The position numbers and the translations under genes were made by a program. Positions 49,810 to 60,484 of a stretch of 64,000 nucleotides of DNA are shown here, in pieces; within the stretch, counting starts at the first letter, position 1; each line of letters starts with the position of its first letter. Origin of the DNA: Sphingomonas sp. G-3-2-10. GTDB taxonomy: Bacteria > Pseudomonadota > Alphaproteobacteria > Sphingomonadales > Sphingomonadaceae. The DNA lies in assembly GCF_012927115.1 (NCBI RefSeq), contig NZ_JABBFY010000001.1, positions 310,001 to 374,000 on the forward strand. Direction: 5' to 3'. A model generated the notes under the pieces. It was given only the letters and a program-made list of their open reading frames with translations, was not told the DNA's origin and searched no databases.

Positions 49810-50402
49810 TGAGCATGTTCGGCACGCCGAAGCCCACCGCTTCGCTTTCTTCCGGCCTGCTCGCGCGCAAGGGCCATGCCCGCCCGGCGATGCGTCCGCA
49901 GGGTTTCGTCTCGCATCTGCCGCCTTCGGCCGAGGATCTCGGCTGGAACGACATGGGCGACGATTTCCATCCCGCGCCGCAGCCGGTCCATCAGGTCCAT
50001 CAGGTCCAGCCTGTCCAGCCGGTCGTTCCCGCGCCGCAGCCCGTCGCCGTTCCGGTGCCCGAGGTGGTTCGCCAGCGCGAGGCGCTGGAGGAACAGCTTG
50101 CGCCCGAGCCCGCGCCGTTCGTCGCGCTCGACCCGGTGCCCGCGCCGAAGCCCGTCGCGCAGCCGAGCGTTGCCCGGGTGGTGCGCGAGGCCAAGGCCGC
50201 GCCGCGCGCCAAGGCAGAGAAATCCAAGGCGGCGTTCACGCTCCGCCTCGACAATGACCGCCATCTGCGCCTGCGCCTGGCGTCAGCGGTCACCAATCGA
50301 TCGGCGCAGCAACTGGTGACCGAGGCGCTCGACGCCTTTCTCGAATCGCTGACCGAGGTCGACGCGCTGGCGAACCAGCTCGACGCCCGGAAAAGCCGCT
50401 GA
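49809..50402 (+). CDS. Proline-rich protein with C-terminal ribbon-helix-helix-like domain
   Basis: 197 aa. Residues 55-120 are a disordered Pro/Gln/Val-rich linker (QPVHQVHQVQPVQPVVPAPQ). The last ~60 residues read KAAFTLRLDNDRHLRLRLAS, AVTNRSAQQLVTEALDAFLE, a strand and two helices as in Arc/MetJ-type DNA-binding proteins. RHH proteins are frequent ParA partners on plasmids. The ATG overlaps the parA stop, supporting a functional pair. Confidence 0.72.
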   Translation: MSMFGTPKPTASLSSGLLARKGHARPAMRPQGFVSHLPPSAEDLGWNDMGDDFHPAPQPVHQVHQVQPVQPVVPAPQPVAVPVPEVVRQREALEEQLAPEPAPFVALDPVPAPKPVAQPSVARVVREAKAAPRAKAEKSKAAFTLRLDNDRHLRLRLASAVTNRSAQQLVTEALDAFLESLTEVDALANQLDARKSR

Positions 50403-50413
50403 GGATCAAGGAC

Positions 50414-51772
50414 ATGAAGACCCGTACCCTGCTCTCGATCGGTATTTCGGCCCTGGTGGTCACCGGCGGAATGGTCGGCATCGGCGTTCCCGGCATGATC
50501 GCCACCGCGGCGGGCACCGAGAATCCCAAGCGCGCGGCTTCCGAGGCAGCCAATGCCCGCAAGGCGATCGCGAAGCGCGATGCGGCCAAGGCGATCAAGT
50601 TCGCCGAGGCGGCCGTCGCTTATGCGCCGCAGAGCGCCGAATATCGCGCGCTGCTGGGCCAGTCCTATCTGCTCGCCGGCCGCTTCGCTTCTGCGCGGAC
50701 CGCGCTGGGCGACTCGCTGACGCTCGATCCTTCGGATGGTCGCGTCGCGCTGAACTATGCGCTGTCGCAGATCGCGCAGGGTGACTGGGCCGGGGCCCGC
50801 GGCACGCTGGACAAATATGAGGGCACGATCGCGGCGAGCGATCGCGGCCTCGCCTATGCGCTGGCCGGCGATCCGGTGAAGGCGGTCGACGTACTCGTCC
50901 CCGCCGTCCGCGCCGCCGACGCCACCGCCAAGACTCGCCAGAATTATGCGCTGAGCCTTGCGCTCGCCGGGCGCTGGCAGGAAGCCAAGACGATTGCCGC
51001 GATGGACGTGCCCGCCGACCAACTCGACGCGCGCATCATGCAGTGGGCCAGCTTCTCGCGCCCGACCAATGCCTATGACCAGGTCGCATCGCTGCTCGGC
51101 GTGCGCGCGGTCGAGGATCAGGGCCAGCCCACCGCGCTGGCGCTGGTCATGCCCGGCAATATCGGCGTCGCCGCCGTTGCGCCCAAGCCCGCCGATCCGG
51201 TCGACGCCTATATGCCCGGCGTGCCGGAGAATGCGCCGCAGGTGGTGGCCGAGGTCGAAGCCGATCCCTATGCCGCGCCGGTCGAAGCCGCTCCCGCGGC
51301 CGTCCAGGTCGCCGGCACCGGCCCGCAGGTCGTGTTCGGCCCACGTGCCGAAGTCGTGCAGGCCGTTCCCGCCGCCGCGCCGCGCCGCGCCGCCACGCCG
51401 GCGCCGGTTCGCGCCGCGCCGACCCGTCTGGCCGCTGCACCCGCCGTTCAGCGCGTCAGCTACGCCAAGGGCGGCTGGGTGGTCCAGCTGGGCGCCTTCG
51501 ACAATGCCGCAGTCGCCCGTGACGCATGGAAGCGCACCACGGCGCGCGTGCCCGCATTGGCCAGCCAGACCCCCAAGGGTGCCTCGATCTCCAGCCGCGG
51601 TTCGAGCTTCTACCGCCTGTCGGTGGGCGGCTTCGCCCGCGCCGACGCGGACTCGCTGTGCCGCACCGTACGTTCGACCGGCGGTACCTGTTTCGTCCGC
51701 GCGCAATCGGGCGGCGATCAGGTTGCGAGCTGGGTGAACCCGCGCCGCAATGTGCAGATGGCGTCGCGCTGA
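50414..51772 (+). CDS. TPR protein with C-terminal SPOR domain
   Basis: 452 aa. A signal-like N-terminus (LLSIGISALVVTGGMVGIG) is followed by TPR-like helices: AIKFAEAAVAYAPQSAEYRA, LLGQSYLLAGRFASARTALG, RVALNYALSQIAQGDWAGAR. An Ala/Pro-rich linker (about 255-345) leads to SPOR: GGWVVQLGAFDNAAVARDAW, FYRLSVGGFARADADSLCRT. It lies eleven bases after the RHH gene, so it is probably part of the ParA operon. A terminator follows. Confidence 0.88.
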   Translation: MKTRTLLSIGISALVVTGGMVGIGVPGMIATAAGTENPKRAASEAANARKAIAKRDAAKAIKFAEAAVAYAPQSAEYRALLGQSYLLAGRFASARTALGDSLTLDPSDGRVALNYALSQIAQGDWAGARGTLDKYEGTIAASDRGLAYALAGDPVKAVDVLVPAVRAADATAKTRQNYALSLALAGRWQEAKTIAAMDVPADQLDARIMQWASFSRPTNAYDQVASLLGVRAVEDQGQPTALALVMPGNIGVAAVAPKPADPVDAYMPGVPENAPQVVAEVEADPYAAPVEAAPAAVQVAGTGPQVVFGPRAEVVQAVPAAAPRRAATPAPVRAAPTRLAAAPAVQRVSYAKGGWVVQLGAFDNAAVARDAWKRTTARVPALASQTPKGASISSRGSSFYRLSVGGFARADADSLCRTVRSTGGTCFVRAQSGGDQVASWVNPRRNVQMASR

Positions 51773-51836
51773 TCGCCAGATTTCACACGAACCTCACACT
51801 GTCCGGGGGTTTTCGCCGGAGTGTAATCTGACAGGG

Positions 51837-51875
51837 CGGCCACGATCCCCACAGGGTTCGTGGCCGTTTCATTTC
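51837..51875 (+). terminator. Intrinsic terminator of the ParA-RHH-SPOR operon
   Basis: CGGCCACGA / TCGTGGCCG nine-base stem with a twelve-base loop followed by TTTCATTTC, 64 bases after the stop. Confidence 0.85.
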
Positions 51876-51903
51876 AGCGAGCGAAATCCAACATTGCAAG
51901 GGG

Positions 51904-52377
51904 TTAGTCTGGAAGGTGGTCGCCTCGTCGGGAGGTGAAGCCGAGCTTGTAGCTATGCGATGCCGTCGTCCCGATTTTGCCATCAAGGAGTGAAGTCCAC
52001 GCCTCAGCGAAGGCCAGCAGCCCCTCCCGCGGGATGCAATCAATCCAGTCGGTATCGAATCCTGCCAGATTGAACGCATCGACGTGAATGAAATCGGGTG
52101 CTTTGATCAGCTTTGTGCGGAGTTTCGCAGTCGCTGACCGTATCGCATCGGCAGCTTCCGGCTGAGCCATGAACCGGTCGAGCTGATTGTACACCACACC
52201 GCCCAGCGACATCATTCCGGCGGTGAGCCACGAATTGCGAAGCTCAACGACCGGTGATGCCGGTGGCTCCCGACTGGCGTCGATGTTTAGCGCAACGAGC
52301 CAGATCCAGAGTTCGTGGATGCTATCCACGGCCCAAAAGCCGTGCTGTCCATCGACGGTGACGAAGCTGCTTCCCAT
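51904..52377 (-). CDS. Protein of unknown function downstream of pyrC-like gene
   Basis: 157 aa. It has several W/D-rich segments (VDSIHELWIWLVALNIDASR, FNLAGFDTDWIDCIPREGLL, FAEAWTSLLDGKIGT) and a central V-V-Y-N-Q-L-D-R-F-M. ATG 52377 lies five bases beyond the pyrC-like stop with AGAGG close by, so it is probably co-transcribed. No family recognised. The longer reading of the same frame through the pyrC-like gene is a shadow. Confidence 0.55.
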   Translation of the reverse strand: MGSSFVTVDGQHGFWAVDSIHELWIWLVALNIDASREPPASPVVELRNSWLTAGMMSLGGVVYNQLDRFMAQPEAADAIRSATAKLRTKLIKAPDFIHVDAFNLAGFDTDWIDCIPREGLLAFAEAWTSLLDGKIGTTASHSYKLGFTSRRGDHLPD

Positions 52378-52382
52378 ACCTC

Positions 52383-53594
52383 TTAGCCGCCGATCTCGGT
52401 CCCGCCCTTCCAGACCTTCACCACCTTGCCCTGAACCGGCAGGCCGTCGAACGGCGTGTTGCCGGCGCGGGCGCGCATCGCTTCGCCGTTGATCTGCCAT
52501 GAGGCGTTGGGATCGATCAGGATGAAGTCGGCGGGCTTGCCGGGGGCCAGTTGGCCGGCATCGATGCCGAGGATGCGGGCGGGGTTCTTCGCCAGCAGGT
52601 CGAACAGGCGATCGAGCGTGATCGTCTCGTTCTGCACCAAAGTCATGCCCAGCGCGAACAGCGTCTCCGCGCCCGACATGCCGGCTTCGGAATCGGCGAA
52701 GGGGAGGCGCTTTTCCTCCGGGCCGCGCGGATCGTGACCCGAGGACAGGACGTCGATCGTGCCATCGGCCAGCGCGGCGAGGGCGGCCTGACGGTCGCTT
52801 TCGGCGCGCAGCGGGGGCGAAAGGTGCGCGTAGGTGCGGAAATCCGACACGTCGATATCCGACAGCAACAGATGCGCCGGAGTGATGCCGCAGGTGACGG
52901 CGATGCGGCGCGCCTTGGCCCGGCGGACCAGATCGAAACCCGCCGCGGTGGTCACCTGACGGAAGTGGAGCCGCGCGCCGGTGTCTTCGGCAAGGATCAG
53001 GTCGCGGGCGATGGCGAGCGCTTCGGCGCTGGCGGGCGCGGCGGCGAGACCGAGGCGCATCGCGGTTTCGCCTTCGGTCGCTACGGCATTGGCGGTCAGG
53101 CCGCCATCTTCGGCATGGGCGATGACGGTAAGGCCGCAATCGCGGGCATAGGCCAGCACCTTGCGCATCACGCCCGAGTCCGGGATCCAGCGGCGGCCGG
53201 TCGAAACCGCTTTGGCGCCGGCGGCGGCGTTGATCGCCATTTCGGCGAGGTCTTTCCCTTCCAGCGCACGCGTGGCGGCGGCTAGGGGGTGGACCCACAG
53301 ATCGGGCTTGCCCATCAGCGCGGCGCGGCGGACGATGCCGGGATCGTCGAGGATCGGCGACTGATCGGGCATCAGTCCGACGCGGGTGATCCCGCCTGCG
53401 CGGCAGGCTGCGGGATCGACCGCGAACACGCCCAGATCGATAATGCCCGGCGCGATCATCCCGCCATTGCGAGCGAACTGCGCGCAATCGATGGTCTGCG
53501 CGCCCGGCGCTTCAGCGACGATCGTATCGCCATCGATCGCGAGCGACGTGCCGCCACCGAGGATTTGCGTGTTGGCGAAGATGGTCGCGGTCAT
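52383..53594 (-). CDS. Dihydroorotase homologue lacking catalytic residues (PyrC'/PyrX type)
   Basis: 403 aa. The amidohydrolase fold is visible, but the metal-binding D-x-H-x-H is replaced ([13 protein letters not shown]), the T-P-H-H-L block reads [10 protein letters not shown], and the D-H-A-P-H block reads [12 protein letters not shown]. The carbamylated Lys region is also missing. Such inactive homologues are known as structural partners of PyrB in several proteobacteria. It overlaps pyrB by four bases. An active dihydroorotase must lie elsewhere in the genome. Confidence 0.88.
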   Translation of the reverse strand: MTATIFANTQILGGGTSLAIDGDTIVAEAPGAQTIDCAQFARNGGMIAPGIIDLGVFAVDPAACRAGGITRVGLMPDQSPILDDPGIVRRAALMGKPDLWVHPLAAATRALEGKDLAEMAINAAAGAKAVSTGRRWIPDSGVMRKVLAYARDCGLTVIAHAEDGGLTANAVATEGETAMRLGLAAAPASAEALAIARDLILAEDTGARLHFRQVTTAAGFDLVRRAKARRIAVTCGITPAHLLLSDIDVSDFRTYAHLSPPLRAESDRQAALAALADGTIDVLSSGHDPRGPEEKRLPFADSEAGMSGAETLFALGMTLVQNETITLDRLFDLLAKNPARILGIDAGQLAPGKPADFILIDPNASWQINGEAMRARAGNTPFDGLPVQGKVVKVWKGGTEIGG

Positions 53595-54580
53595 GCCCAG
53601 CCCTCCACGCCGCGCTCATGGCGCGTCAGCACGTCAAGGCAGGCCATGCGGACCGCCACACCCATCTCGACCTGTTCGGTGATCGCCGAGCGTTCGGGGT
53701 GATCGGCGACCGAGGAGGTGATCTCGACGCCACGGTTCATCGGGCCCGGGTGCATGACCAGCGCATCGGGCTTCGCGCGTTCGAGGCGTTCGGGGGTGAG
53801 GCCGTAGAGCATGTGATATTCGCGAGTGGAGGGGATGTAAGCCCCGTTCATCCGCTCGTTCTGGAGGCGAAGCATCATCACCACGTCCGCGCCCTCCAGC
53901 GCTTCGTCGAAATTCGTATAAGGCGTGACGCCCATCCGCTCGATCGCGGCGGGCATCAGCGTGGTCGGGCCGACGACGCGGACTTCGGCGGCGAGGGCGG
54001 TGAGTGAAAGCATGTTCGATCGGGCGACGCGGCTGTGCAGGATGTCGCCGCAGATCACCACGCGCTGACCGGCGATGCTGCCCCGGCGGCGGCGGATGGT
54101 GAGGGCGTCGAGCAGCGCCTGCGTGGGATGCTCGTGCCAGCCGTCTCCGGCGTTGAGCACGGGGCAATCGACCTTGTCGGCGATGAGTTGGACCGCGCCC
54201 GAGCTGCCGTGGCGGATGACGATCACGTCGGCGCGCATCGCGTTGAGCGTGACGGCGGTGTCGATCAGGGTCTCGCCCTTCTTCACGCTGGACTGGGCGG
54301 CGTGCATGTTGACCACGTCGGCACCGAGCCGCTTTCCCGCGATCTCGAACGAGAGGAGCGTGCGGGTGCTGTTCTCGAAAAAGGCGTTGATTTGGGTGAG
54401 ACCGGCGAGGCGCTTGTCGGGGCGTGCCCGGTCGCGGTTGGCATCGACCCATTGCTCGGCTTCGTCGAGCAGGAACAGGATCTGATGGGGCTCGAGTCCC
54501 GCAATGCCGGTGAGGTGCCGGTGCGGGAAAACGGCGCTGCCCGGAAGCTGGGCAGCGGGGCGATGATCGGAGGCTGACAT
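53591..54580 (-). CDS. pyrB: Aspartate carbamoyltransferase catalytic subunit
   Basis: 329 aa. It makes carbamoyl-aspartate in pyrimidine synthesis. The carbamoyl-phosphate motif is [57 protein letters not shown] and [16 protein letters not shown] complete the active site. The dihydroorotase homologue overlaps its end by four bases, the usual pyrB-pyrC' arrangement. Confidence 0.97.
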   Translation of the reverse strand: MSASDHRPAAQLPGSAVFPHRHLTGIAGLEPHQILFLLDEAEQWVDANRDRARPDKRLAGLTQINAFFENSTRTLLSFEIAGKRLGADVVNMHAAQSSVKKGETLIDTAVTLNAMRADVIVIRHGSSGAVQLIADKVDCPVLNAGDGWHEHPTQALLDALTIRRRRGSIAGQRVVICGDILHSRVARSNMLSLTALAAEVRVVGPTTLMPAAIERMGVTPYTNFDEALEGADVVMMLRLQNERMNGAYIPSTREYHMLYGLTPERLERAKPDALVMHPGPMNRGVEITSSVADHPERSAITEQVEMGVAVRMACLDVLTRHERGVEGWA

Positions 54581-54680
54581 TAAAGGTGTCGGGTAGCGGG
54601 GCGGGGGCGGGGTGGCAAGCGGCAGCTATGGTATTCCCGCCAACGCACCTGTCCCGCATCTCCGGTAACGGAAGAAAGAA

Positions 54681-54713
54681 GCGGGAGCCCCGCGTTCTCG
54701 GGGATGACGGGAA
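54681..54713. repeat. REP-like palindromic element
   Basis: A GC-rich element with the core CCCCG-CGTTCT-CGGGG and flanks of the GTCATCCCC type, in the gap between pyrB and ruvX. Related to the palindromes at 22563 and 40199. Confidence 0.5.
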
Positions 54714-54722
54714 TAAGGTCGA

Positions 54723-55184
54723 TTAGACCAAAACCAGTCCGTCGATCGCGCCTTGCAGGATGTGGGCGGCAGCCATGTTGTCGATCATTTCGGCGCGGCG
54801 GGCGCGGCTGAAATCCTGTTCGATCAGGGTGCGTTCGACCGCGACGGTGGACCAGCGCTCGTCCTGCATGAAGATCGGCAGGCCCATATCGTCCATGTTG
54901 CGGGCGAAGGCGCGGGTGGACTGGGTGCGGGGACTGTCGGTGCCGTCCAGGTTGAGCGGCAGGCCGATGACGAGGCCCTTTACCTGCTGTTGCGCGATCA
55001 GTTCGGTCAGCGCGGCCTTGTCCTTGGTGAACTTGCTGCGGCGGATCAGCAGGGCGGGGGAGGCGAAGCTCCACTCCGCGTCGCACAGGGCGGTGCCGAT
55101 CGTTTTCGTGCCCACGTCGAGGCCGAGCAGGCGGCCGCCATTGGGCAGGGCTTCGCGATAGGTGAGGCGATCGGTGGTGATCAT
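54723..55184 (-). CDS. ruvX: Holliday junction resolvase-like protein (YqgF/RuvX)
   Basis: 153 aa RNase H-like fold. [35 protein letters not shown] and [19 protein letters not shown] carry the catalytic acidic residues. YqgF acts in rRNA maturation (16S pre-rRNA nuclease) in E. coli. It is upstream of pyrB in the same direction. Confidence 0.93.
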   Translation of the reverse strand: MITTDRLTYREALPNGGRLLGLDVGTKTIGTALCDAEWSFASPALLIRRSKFTKDKAALTELIAQQQVKGLVIGLPLNLDGTDSPRTQSTRAFARNMDDMGLPIFMQDERWSTVAVERTLIEQDFSRARRAEMIDNMAAAHILQGAIDGLVLV

Positions 55185-55196
55185 GGATGCTTCTTA

Positions 55197-55223
55197 CCGT
55201 TCGCCCCGAGCTTGTCGAAGGGC
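55197..55223. repeat. Sphingomonad dispersed repeat, left arm
   Basis: CCGTTCG....GAGCTTGTCGAAG element, inverted with respect to 55271-55297. The core GAGCTTGTCGAAG is a repeat motif I know from sphingomonad genomes. Confidence 0.7.
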
Positions 55224-55270
55224 AGTTCTTCTTTTCCGGCGGCTGTTCCGGCGGCGTCGAAGAAAGGACG

Positions 55271-55297
55271 GTGCTTCGACAAGCTCAGCACGAACGG
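55271..55297. repeat. Sphingomonad dispersed repeat, right arm
   Basis: Reads CTTCGACAAGCTC in reverse orientation, the mate of the left arm 74 bases away. Twenty positions of 27 match the left arm's complement. It is next to the DUF3089 stop and may act as a BIME-like terminator or mRNA stabiliser. Confidence 0.7.
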
Positions 55298-55305
55298 ATT
55301 TGGGG

Positions 55306-56424
55306 TTATCCTCGATACGCCGCCACGCGGCGCTCGGCGTCCTTGCGGATGTTGGCCCAGAACAGGCTGTAGTCGTACACATGGTAGTTCTGGCCGGAGA
55401 GGACATAGGGTCCCATTTTCGGCAGGTTCGCGCCGATCAGCAGGAAACCGCGGCCGTCGCAGCGGGCGGGAACCAGACCAGCTTCGAGCCGGGCGTTGCT
55501 GAGATCCTTGTTGGGGATCAGCGTGCCGAGATTTGCGGTGAACGACGCGGTGTCGTTCGGCTTGCCGGTGATCGGATTGGTGCAGACCAGCGGCGTGCCC
55601 GCACGCGACTGGCCGGTGAAACCCTTGGTCGTATCGAAGATGTCGGTGACCTGCGCGGTGTTGGTCGGATCGTCGAACGCCGCGGCGGGTTCGCCGAAGC
55701 TCTGCCACGACAGGATGCAGCCGGCCTGATCGGGACCGGTGCAGGCGGGCAGGCCCATTTTGGGCAGATCGGCGGTGATCGAGACCGGCCAGCCGACGAC
55801 ATAGGCTGCGACGATGCGCTTCGCGAGCGGGGTGCCAGCCACGCGATCGACCAGCAGGCGCGACAAATGGAGCGCACCCTGGCTATGCCCGGCGAGGATG
55901 ATCGGGCGATCGCCGGCTTCCTTGAGGAACTGATCGAACGAAGCGAGGACGTCGCCATAAGCGAAGTCGAGCGCCTTTTGCGCCTCGGCCTTGTCGGTCA
56001 GGAAGGCGCCGAAGGTCGCCTGACGGTAACGCGGCGCCCAGATCGCGCCGATGCCGTTGAACGCGCTTGCCTGGCTGCGCAGGAACAGTTCGGCGCGGCC
56101 ATTGGCTTCGGCATTGTCGAGCGGAGCGTTCCAGCGGGTGCGGTCGAGGAACGAGGTGGGATGAATGAAGAAGACCGCGGCCCTGGGCTCGGTGGTCGGC
56201 TTGAAGCCATCCGGGACCCACAAAGCCGGATTGCCGGGCTTGTCCGGCCGGGCCATCCACATCTCGATCCGCGAATAGTCGCCATGCGGCGGCAGCGCCG
56301 CGACTTCGACGCTGGGCACCAATGCGGCCCGCATCAGTTGCGGACCCCAGAAGCGATAGGCAAAGGTGGCGGCGAGCGCGAGCACGATCAGGACAGCGAC
56401 CACATAGAGGAACTTGCGGGCCAA
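55306..56424 (-). CDS. DUF3089-family alpha/beta-hydrolase-like protein
   Basis: 372 aa. A single N-terminal membrane anchor (RKFLYVVAVLIVLALAATFA) is followed by a hydrolase domain with the nucleophile elbow ILAGHSQGALHLSRLL (G-H-S-Q-G). FFIHPTSFLDRTRWNAPL opens the domain and YHVYDYSLFWANIRKDAERR closes it. TTG 56424 is preferred, having GGAG eight bases upstream and starting the anchor. Substrate unknown; lipase or esterase activity is likely. Confidence 0.82.
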   Translation of the reverse strand: MARKFLYVVAVLIVLALAATFAYRFWGPQLMRAALVPSVEVAALPPHGDYSRIEMWMARPDKPGNPALWVPDGFKPTTEPRAAVFFIHPTSFLDRTRWNAPLDNAEANGRAELFLRSQASAFNGIGAIWAPRYRQATFGAFLTDKAEAQKALDFAYGDVLASFDQFLKEAGDRPIILAGHSQGALHLSRLLVDRVAGTPLAKRIVAAYVVGWPVSITADLPKMGLPACTGPDQAGCILSWQSFGEPAAAFDDPTNTAQVTDIFDTTKGFTGQSRAGTPLVCTNPITGKPNDTASFTANLGTLIPNKDLSNARLEAGLVPARCDGRGFLLIGANLPKMGPYVLSGQNYHVYDYSLFWANIRKDAERRVAAYRG

Positions 56425-56619
56425 GGAGACCACTCCATTGTGCAATGCGGCATAAGCCGCGAGGCGGCAACCACGTTCCCCTGAGGCAAGCGTGCGAAAC
56501 ATGCAACCGTCGGGGCGGCTGCACCGATCCTGCACGGTAAATTGACTTTACCGATGCGCCGCGATGGCGGAGGCTCTGCGCATGTGGCCAGCACGGGCCG
56601 TCTGGAAGGGGAGCCGGGC

Positions 56620-58422
56620 ATGAGCGATTCGCACGAAACGGTGGAAGACTGGGCGGAGCGGCAAGAAGTTCCGGCCGAGCATGAGAACTGGCCGTTGCGG
56701 CCCGTGATGCTCGCGCTGCTTGGATTGGCGGCGGGGCTGGGGGTCTATTTCCTCCTTGGCGACGAGCCTTTCTACCGGCGCGAACCGACTTCGCTGACGC
56801 TGGCGCTTGCAACCGCGCTGACCGTGACCGCCGGGCTGATCGGTTTCACCATCGAGCGGCGGCTGTGGTGGGCCTCGCTGGTCTTTTCGGCGGCGATGGG
56901 CGTGCTGGCAGGCTCTGTCATCTGGTGGAACGGCGGACCGGACCAGTGGAGCGGCGGCGATGGCTGGCGGACGTTCAGCCTGTTCCTGGGGATCGCGATC
57001 GCAGCACCGCTGTTTCAGGCGGCGCGCGATGTGGGAAAGCCGCGCTTCCCCTACGCGTCGGTCCACGATCATGCCTGGACCAATGTGGTGCTGTGGGGCG
57101 CCGGCTGGGTGTTCGTCGGGATCACCTTCGCATTGTCGTTTCTGCTGGCCGAGTTGTTCCACCTCATCAAGATCGATGTGCTGAAGGATCTGCTGGAAAA
57201 GAGCTGGTTCTGGCACGCGCTGATCGGGACGGCGTTCGGCGGCGCGCTGGGCGTGCTGCGCGAGCAGGACAAGGTGGTCCATCTGCTTCAGCGGGTGGTG
57301 GCGATCGTGCTTTCGGTGCTGGCGCCGGTGCTCGCGGTCGGGCTGCTGCTGTTCGTCCTCGCACTGCCTTTTACCGGGCTTGGCGCCTTGTGGGACGCGA
57401 CGAGCGCGACCACGCCGTTGCTGCTGAGCTGCTGCGTCGGGGCGCTGATTCTCGCCAATGCGGTGATCGGCAACGCGCCGTCGGAGGAGCGGACCTTTCC
57501 GCTGCTGAAGTACGGCGCGATGGGGCTGGGGCTGGTGATGCTGCCGCTGGCGGTGATCGCCGCGATCGCCACCGGGCTGCGCATCGGACAATATGGCTTC
57601 ACGCCGGACCGGCTGTGGGCGCTGACCTTCGTGATCGTCGCCAGCGCCTATGGGCTGGCCTATCTCGTCTCGCTGCTGATCGGGCGGCTGCACTGGGCCG
57701 AGCGGGCGCGGCCGGCGAACCTGAATCTGGCGTTCGTCCTGTGCGGGCTGGCGCTCGTGCTGGCGACGCCGTTGATCAGCTTCAACGCGATCTCGACGCG
57801 CGATCAGGTCGCGCGGCTCGAATCGGGCAGGATCGCGCCGGACAAGTTCGACTGGCGCGCGCTGGCGTTCGAGTTCGGGCAGGCGGGGCGCGATGCGCTG
57901 AAGAAGTTGCAGGCATCGGCTAATCCGGCGATCAAGGCGAAGGCCGATCTGGCGGCCAAGGCCGAGAATCGCTGGGATGTCGCCGAGGTGGACAATAGCG
58001 AGGTGCGGAGCAGGGAGATTGCGAAGAATGCCCGCATCCTACCCAGCGGCACGACGCTTCCGCCCGCGCTGATCGATGCGATGGCCGGCAACATCAACTG
58101 CACCAGCGAAGGCAAGTGCACGGTGTTCCTGATGCCGGGCGGAGCCGAGGCGCTGGTGTTTCAGGACTGGTGCTACGATCGCGCGGCGAAGGGCGGAGAG
58201 GAGCTTGCGGTCAATTGCGGCCTCGAGAACCGCTATCGCTTCGTCGACGGCAAGTGGCAGAGCATGAACTACAGCCCCCGGATCGATCGCAAGGACGAAG
58301 CCGCGAAGGGTGCGGCAGCGAAGGCCGGCAAGGCCTATCAGGCCGGCCAGATCGAGGTTCGTCCCGTCACCCGGCGGCAGGTGTTCGTCGGCGGCGAGCC
58401 GGTGGGCGAGGCTTTCGAGTGA
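56620..58422 (+). CDS. DUF4153-family membrane protein
   Basis: 600 aa. About ten or eleven membrane segments up to residue 400, for example LRPVMLALLGLAAGLGVYFL and LALATALTVTAGLIGFTIER. The last ~190 residues form a soluble domain with ASANPAIKAKADLAAKAENR and NINCTSEGKCTVFLMPGG. ATG 56620 with AAGGGGAG six bases upstream is used instead of a start 26 codons earlier. Family function is unknown. Confidence 0.8.
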   Translation: MSDSHETVEDWAERQEVPAEHENWPLRPVMLALLGLAAGLGVYFLLGDEPFYRREPTSLTLALATALTVTAGLIGFTIERRLWWASLVFSAAMGVLAGSVIWWNGGPDQWSGGDGWRTFSLFLGIAIAAPLFQAARDVGKPRFPYASVHDHAWTNVVLWGAGWVFVGITFALSFLLAELFHLIKIDVLKDLLEKSWFWHALIGTAFGGALGVLREQDKVVHLLQRVVAIVLSVLAPVLAVGLLLFVLALPFTGLGALWDATSATTPLLLSCCVGALILANAVIGNAPSEERTFPLLKYGAMGLGLVMLPLAVIAAIATGLRIGQYGFTPDRLWALTFVIVASAYGLAYLVSLLIGRLHWAERARPANLNLAFVLCGLALVLATPLISFNAISTRDQVARLESGRIAPDKFDWRALAFEFGQAGRDALKKLQASANPAIKAKADLAAKAENRWDVAEVDNSEVRSREIAKNARILPSGTTLPPALIDAMAGNINCTSEGKCTVFLMPGGAEALVFQDWCYDRAAKGGEELAVNCGLENRYRFVDGKWQSMNYSPRIDRKDEAAKGAAAKAGKAYQAGQIEVRPVTRRQVFVGGEPVGEAFE

Positions 58423-58488
58423 TTGACAAGTGATTGGCGAGTGAACGGTGCTTGATGGCATGGGGGCGTGCCTGCTAGGCGCGCTCCC

Positions 58489-58775
58489 ATGTCCGTAGAC
58501 ACTGCAACCGTGAAGAAGGTCGCGAGCCTCGCTCGCATCGCGATCACCGACGCCGATGCCGAGAGGCTGGCGCCGGAGCTCAACAACATCCTCGGCTGGA
58601 TCGAGCAGCTTGGCGAGGTCGATACCTCCTCCGTGCAGCCGATGACCGCGGTGATCCCCAATACGCTGCGCCTGCGCCAAGACGTGGTGACCGAAGGCGG
58701 CCAGCGCGACGCGGTGCTGCAGAACGCGCCGCAGGGCGAACATGGCTTCTTCACCGTGCCGAAGGTGGTCGAATA

Positions 58776-58776
<1 letters not shown>
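58489..58776 (+). CDS. gatC: Glutamyl-tRNA(Gln) amidotransferase subunit C
   Basis: 95 aa. [20 protein letters not shown] and [20 protein letters not shown] are family hallmarks, ending in [10 protein letters not shown]. It stabilises GatA for transamidation of Glu-tRNA(Gln). ATG 58489 chosen; its stop overlaps the gatA ATG (TAATG). Confidence 0.96.
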
Positions 58777-60257
<1,481 letters not shown>

Positions 60258-60484
60258 GACAGGCAGATTGCCGGGCGGCTGGCTCGGTTGGTCGTAAACG
60301 CTATTGAAATCAGCCAGATCGGTGTGATGCGCAATTGACATAGGGCACCGTCGGGTGACCTTATCCGATTGTGGGGGGATTCCTGACGACGCTCGTCATA
60401 GCGCGGAAGTGATCCCATGACCGGATTCGGTACGTCGACACCGGCGTTTCTTCGAGCGACGCGACGCTTGCCGGGTGACTGGCG

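Noticed and set aside
49087..50402. ParA and RHH genes as evidence of an integrated plasmid
   Set aside because: No replication, mobilisation or recombination genes nearby; flanking genes (pyrB, ruvX, gat, ilv) are chromosomal housekeeping genes.
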